Below are positions 61,645 to 64,000 of a stretch of DNA of 64,000 bases, piece by piece (the stretch's first letter is position 1; every line of letters begins with the position of its first letter). Both the position numbers and the translations under genes were made by a program. The stretch is from contig CADDZH010000004.1 in NCBI GenBank assembly GCA_902812455.1, positions 1 to 64,000 on the forward strand, in the 5' to 3' direction. Below the pieces are notes generated by a model. It worked only from the letters and a program-made list of their open reading frames with translations. It was not told the DNA's origin and made no database searches. The DNA comes from Chloroflexota bacterium. Lineage in GTDB: Bacteria > Chloroflexota > Ktedonobacteria > Ktedonobacterales > Ktedonobacteraceae.

Positions 61645-62490
61645 ATGGCTTATCGAGAAGCGCCTGGAGCGCTGCAGGTAGAGACAACACCAGACTACGA
61701 AGCAATGGTTATTGGGGCTCATCCCGATGATGCAGATTTCGCAACAGCGGGTACCTGCGCGTTGTGGGCGAAGCAAGGCAAGAAAATTGTATGGGTCGTG
61801 ATGACCGACGGAGCGGAAGGCAGCGAAGTACCCAGCCTGGTTGATACTGATTTAATGCTCGAACGCGAGCAAGAGCAGCGCATGGCTTGCGAGGTATATG
61901 GAGTACAGGCGGTAGAGTTCCTGCGCTTCCATGATGGACATCTCACAAACAGCGAAGAGGCGCGCAAAGCTGTCGTGCGCTTGATCCGCAAATATCGCCC
62001 TCGCGTGGTCTTCACGCACGATCCCTCTGAGCACATTTATGCTCCCGATCCCGATGAGAAGCCAGATGAAACGGCTTACCTGAATCACCCGGACCATAGA
62101 GCGACAGGCCGCATCGTGCTTGATGCGATCTTCCCGGCTGTAGGCAATCCTCGCTCGTATCGCGAATTACTGGCCGAGGGTTTTCTGCCCTATCGGGTAC
62201 ATGAACTCTATCTCTTCTTTACGGGGCAGGAGAACACGTATATTGACATTAGCGAAACGATCGAGCTAAAGGCAAGGGGGCTGCAGTGCCACCTGACGCA
62301 GTTTGGGCCAGAGGCGAAAATGATTGATCGTATCCGTGAGTGGGCAGCCGGGACGGCAAAAGAGGCCAGAGAGAAGAAAGGCCTGGATATGGAGTATGCG
62401 GAGTCCTTCCGGCGCGTGAAGCTGTATGTCCCAAAGAAGGAAGAAACGTCGCAGGAAGAAGCTCCGACAAAGGAAAAAGAACTCGAGTAG
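61645..62490 (+). CDS. PIG-L family deacetylase (LmbE/BshB-like)
   Basis: The 281-aa protein has GAHPDDADFATAGT (the metal-binding AHPDD motif), MTDGAEGSEVP, FLRFHDGHL, VFTHDPSEH and NHPDHRATGRIVLDA. It is a zinc-dependent N-acetylglucosamine-type deacetylase as in bacillithiol or mycothiol synthesis, but the substrate is not known. A charged tail of about 20 residues ends the protein. ATG at 61645 follows AGAAAGG. Confidence 0.9.
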   Translation: MAYREAPGALQVETTPDYEAMVIGAHPDDADFATAGTCALWAKQGKKIVWVVMTDGAEGSEVPSLVDTDLMLEREQEQRMACEVYGVQAVEFLRFHDGHLTNSEEARKAVVRLIRKYRPRVVFTHDPSEHIYAPDPDEKPDETAYLNHPDHRATGRIVLDAIFPAVGNPRSYRELLAEGFLPYRVHELYLFFTGQENTYIDISETIELKARGLQCHLTQFGPEAKMIDRIREWAAGTAKEAREKKGLDMEYAESFRRVKLYVPKKEETSQEEAPTKEKELE

Positions 62491-62494
62491 TGAT

Positions 62495-63427
62495 TTACTT
62501 TGGGGTCACAATGGCATAGAAGCCTCTCCACCATTGCATAAACTGCTGGTGTGTGAGCGAGTGCCGGTTATAGAGAGAGGAATCGGCAAGGTAAACGAGA
62601 TTGCTATTGCCGCCTGTGACAACCACCAGATGGCCGCCAGCGTATGTTGCAGGAGGCCAGCCAACAATCACGGGCCTGCCGTGATTGGCAATGCTGATGA
62701 TTTGATCAAGCGTAAGGTTGTAGCCCCACGTCGTCTTAAAGCCAAAGTGAGCAACGGTGCGAGCGATGCCCACATCTTCCAGCAATCCTTCCTGGGGAGT
62801 GATCTCGCCTATCTGGGCTTCAACTTTCAGGATATCGGTAATCCTGTAATGATGCCCATAGGAGTTGATTACTTCAGTCATTGCAGCCGTCGAGCAGGTA
62901 GAGTAGGCCCAGACCTCGTATTCTTGCGTAGAGCTATACTGGGCCGGGTCGAGCTGGCTGATGCGCACGAGGGCTTGAGATGCATGAAATTGCGGCACCG
63001 GCGCCTGTAGCTGCTGCGAGGTCGAGGACGAAGACGACAGCCCCATAGCTGCCATGGTGACATTGAGTACAGTTGTCTTCAGGAGGAGCATACCTATGAG
63101 GAAGATGACGAGCAAGATGAGAGCGATGCCCAGCCAGGGAGTGGGATCGCCTCTCTGCCGCCTGAGCAGCCGGTTCAAGCCGAGCAATTGCCATAGATAG
63201 TCCCATGACCATGCAGCCGACTCAGCATAGGTGGCATAGCGGCTCGCTCGCATGGGCATAGCGGAGCGATAGCCGTTGCGTCCTGCAGGAAGAGAAACAC
63301 GATACGCTGCGCGCTGCTCGCGTGATTGCGCCTGTACTTGTGATTGTGTTCTAGACGAGAGAAATAAGCCAATAACTGTGATGATGATGGCAATTGCTGC
63401 GAGCAGGGCAAGCATAAATACAGTCAT
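62495..63427 (-). CDS. Membrane-anchored C39-like cysteine protease domain protein
   Basis: The 310-aa protein has membrane helices at about residues 5-23 and 98-120. A C-terminal C39-like domain follows with the Cys in AYSTCSTAAMTEVI, His in YAGGHLVVVTGG and Asp in YLADSSLY. The triad order fits papain-like peptidase C39_2 proteins. It is probably displayed outside the membrane. It converges on the PIG-L gene with a 4-bp gap. GAGGAG precedes ATG 63427. Confidence 0.78.
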   Translation of the reverse strand: MTVFMLALLAAIAIIITVIGLFLSSRTQSQVQAQSREQRAAYRVSLPAGRNGYRSAMPMRASRYATYAESAAWSWDYLWQLLGLNRLLRRQRGDPTPWLGIALILLVIFLIGMLLLKTTVLNVTMAAMGLSSSSSTSQQLQAPVPQFHASQALVRISQLDPAQYSSTQEYEVWAYSTCSTAAMTEVINSYGHHYRITDILKVEAQIGEITPQEGLLEDVGIARTVAHFGFKTTWGYNLTLDQIISIANHGRPVIVGWPPATYAGGHLVVVTGGNSNLVYLADSSLYNRHSLTHQQFMQWWRGFYAIVTPK

Positions 63428-63565
63428 AGGGCAGCAGCTCCTCGAAGCGGAACCAGGGATAGAAATAGCTCAGGCACAATACAAGGGTACTCGCTACCTG
63501 TACAGCGCAAAGTATAGCATAAAAGCGCGTATTAATGCAACTGCATGAGAAAATTGGGGTAGGCG

Positions 63566-63916
63566 TTATTCTCTATTTCGTGCCCGGTTCGCAAGCTGGC
63601 GTGCCTCCTGTAAGATAGAAGAACGCGACGGTATGTTTCTCGTTGTAAGCTGGATAGTTGCCTCACTTTCACCACCAACCGGTTTCGCTGCTCCATCAAG
63701 TACCTGTGCAATAAAGCGAGCCGGTCGTGGGGCTTCTGGCCTGTTGAGCATCTTGAAAAAAGGAATGGCCGCGATAAAGATGGCCACCGGAGGCTCAATA
63801 AATCCCAGCGCGGTAGCCAGGCCAATGCCTCCAAAATAGCCAATGGATCTGGGCCAATCAATCTGCACCGGCCCAATCTGGCTCGTCAATCCACGATCCT
63901 CTTCTGCTTCTGCCAT
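63566..63916 (-). CDS. Small membrane protein, 116 aa
   Basis: After about 30 residues one or two hydrophobic helices (about 32-60; GLATALGFIEPPVAIFIAAI) are seen, then a polar helical tail. ATG at 63916 follows GGGAGG; ATG at 63934 is unsupported. No family is recognised. The last 84 bp of the window hold nothing clear. Confidence 0.55.
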   Translation of the reverse strand: MAEAEEDRGLTSQIGPVQIDWPRSIGYFGGIGLATALGFIEPPVAIFIAAIPFFKMLNRPEAPRPARFIAQVLDGAAKPVGGESEATIQLTTRNIPSRSSILQEARQLANRARNRE

Positions 63917-64000
63917 ATGATAATCCTCCCTCATAGCAAAAAGCGTAGCTTCACATGCTAATATTAATGTTATGCTTATGCAGACTCCGCGAACTCGTAA

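Overview
The window looks like chromosomal DNA from a soil-type, multicellular-leaning bacterium, most probably Chloroflexota class Ktedonobacteria. This is inferred from gene style, not from a marker gene: many Ser/Thr kinases and FHA proteins, Pro/Gln-rich one-helix zinc-ribbon proteins, an ECF sigma factor overlapping a membrane protein with an outside beta-propeller, a glycoside hydrolase with an inserted solute-binding domain, and short dispersed repeats in most long intergenic gaps. I saw no rRNA, tRNA, CRISPR array, complete insertion sequence or prophage.

The outstanding region is about 5.1-18.2 kb. It carries five intact leaders that match the fluoride riboswitch (crcB motif), each followed by an overlapping intrinsic terminator, plus a sixth broken one. 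The pseudoknot arms covary (GAAGC with GCTTC, GAGGC with GCCTC). Four of the intact leaders have a strong sigma-70-type promoter just upstream. None controls a recognisable CrcB/Fluc or CLC-F fluoride exporter. They precede: a MoxR/DUF58/DUF4129 operon; an operon of a DUF6062-like cysteine protein, a protein with a degenerate pyrophosphatase-like domain plus PH-like domains, and a 180-aa protein; a tiny ORF that reads into antisense of its neighbours; an MFS transporter with a HAD protein; a PP2C phosphatase with a 66-aa protein; and a second PH-like-domain protein. This is a candidate fluoride regulon built from fluoride-sensitive enzyme classes or their relatives.

Region by region: 0-5 kb holds two exported proteins of unknown role and a large DUF4118-PAS-GAF histidine kinase. 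18-27 kb holds a DapA-like aldolase and a signalling cluster (zinc-ribbon membrane protein, GAF histidine kinase, response regulator, two Ser/Thr kinases, an FHA protein). 27-36 kb is mostly metabolism: prs, an S9 peptidase, acyl-CoA dehydrogenase, a flavin amine oxidase, aroA and a radical SAM protein. 36.5-38.8 kb is a GH1 gene with a circularly permuted SBP domain and an in-frame TGA. 39-49 kb is a mix of small enzymes and regulators, including the sigma/propeller pair, a tandem MerR protein, SRPBCC and VOC proteins. 49-57 kb carries a GGDEF-EAL protein, an orphan HicB, a glucan phosphorylase, efp and an RNA methyltransferase. 57-64 kb carries a HEAT-like protein, a MerR/MFS/lipoate-ligase-like operon, a PIG-L deacetylase and a C39-like protease.

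Functional calls rest on recognised motifs read by eye. No database search or folding was run.
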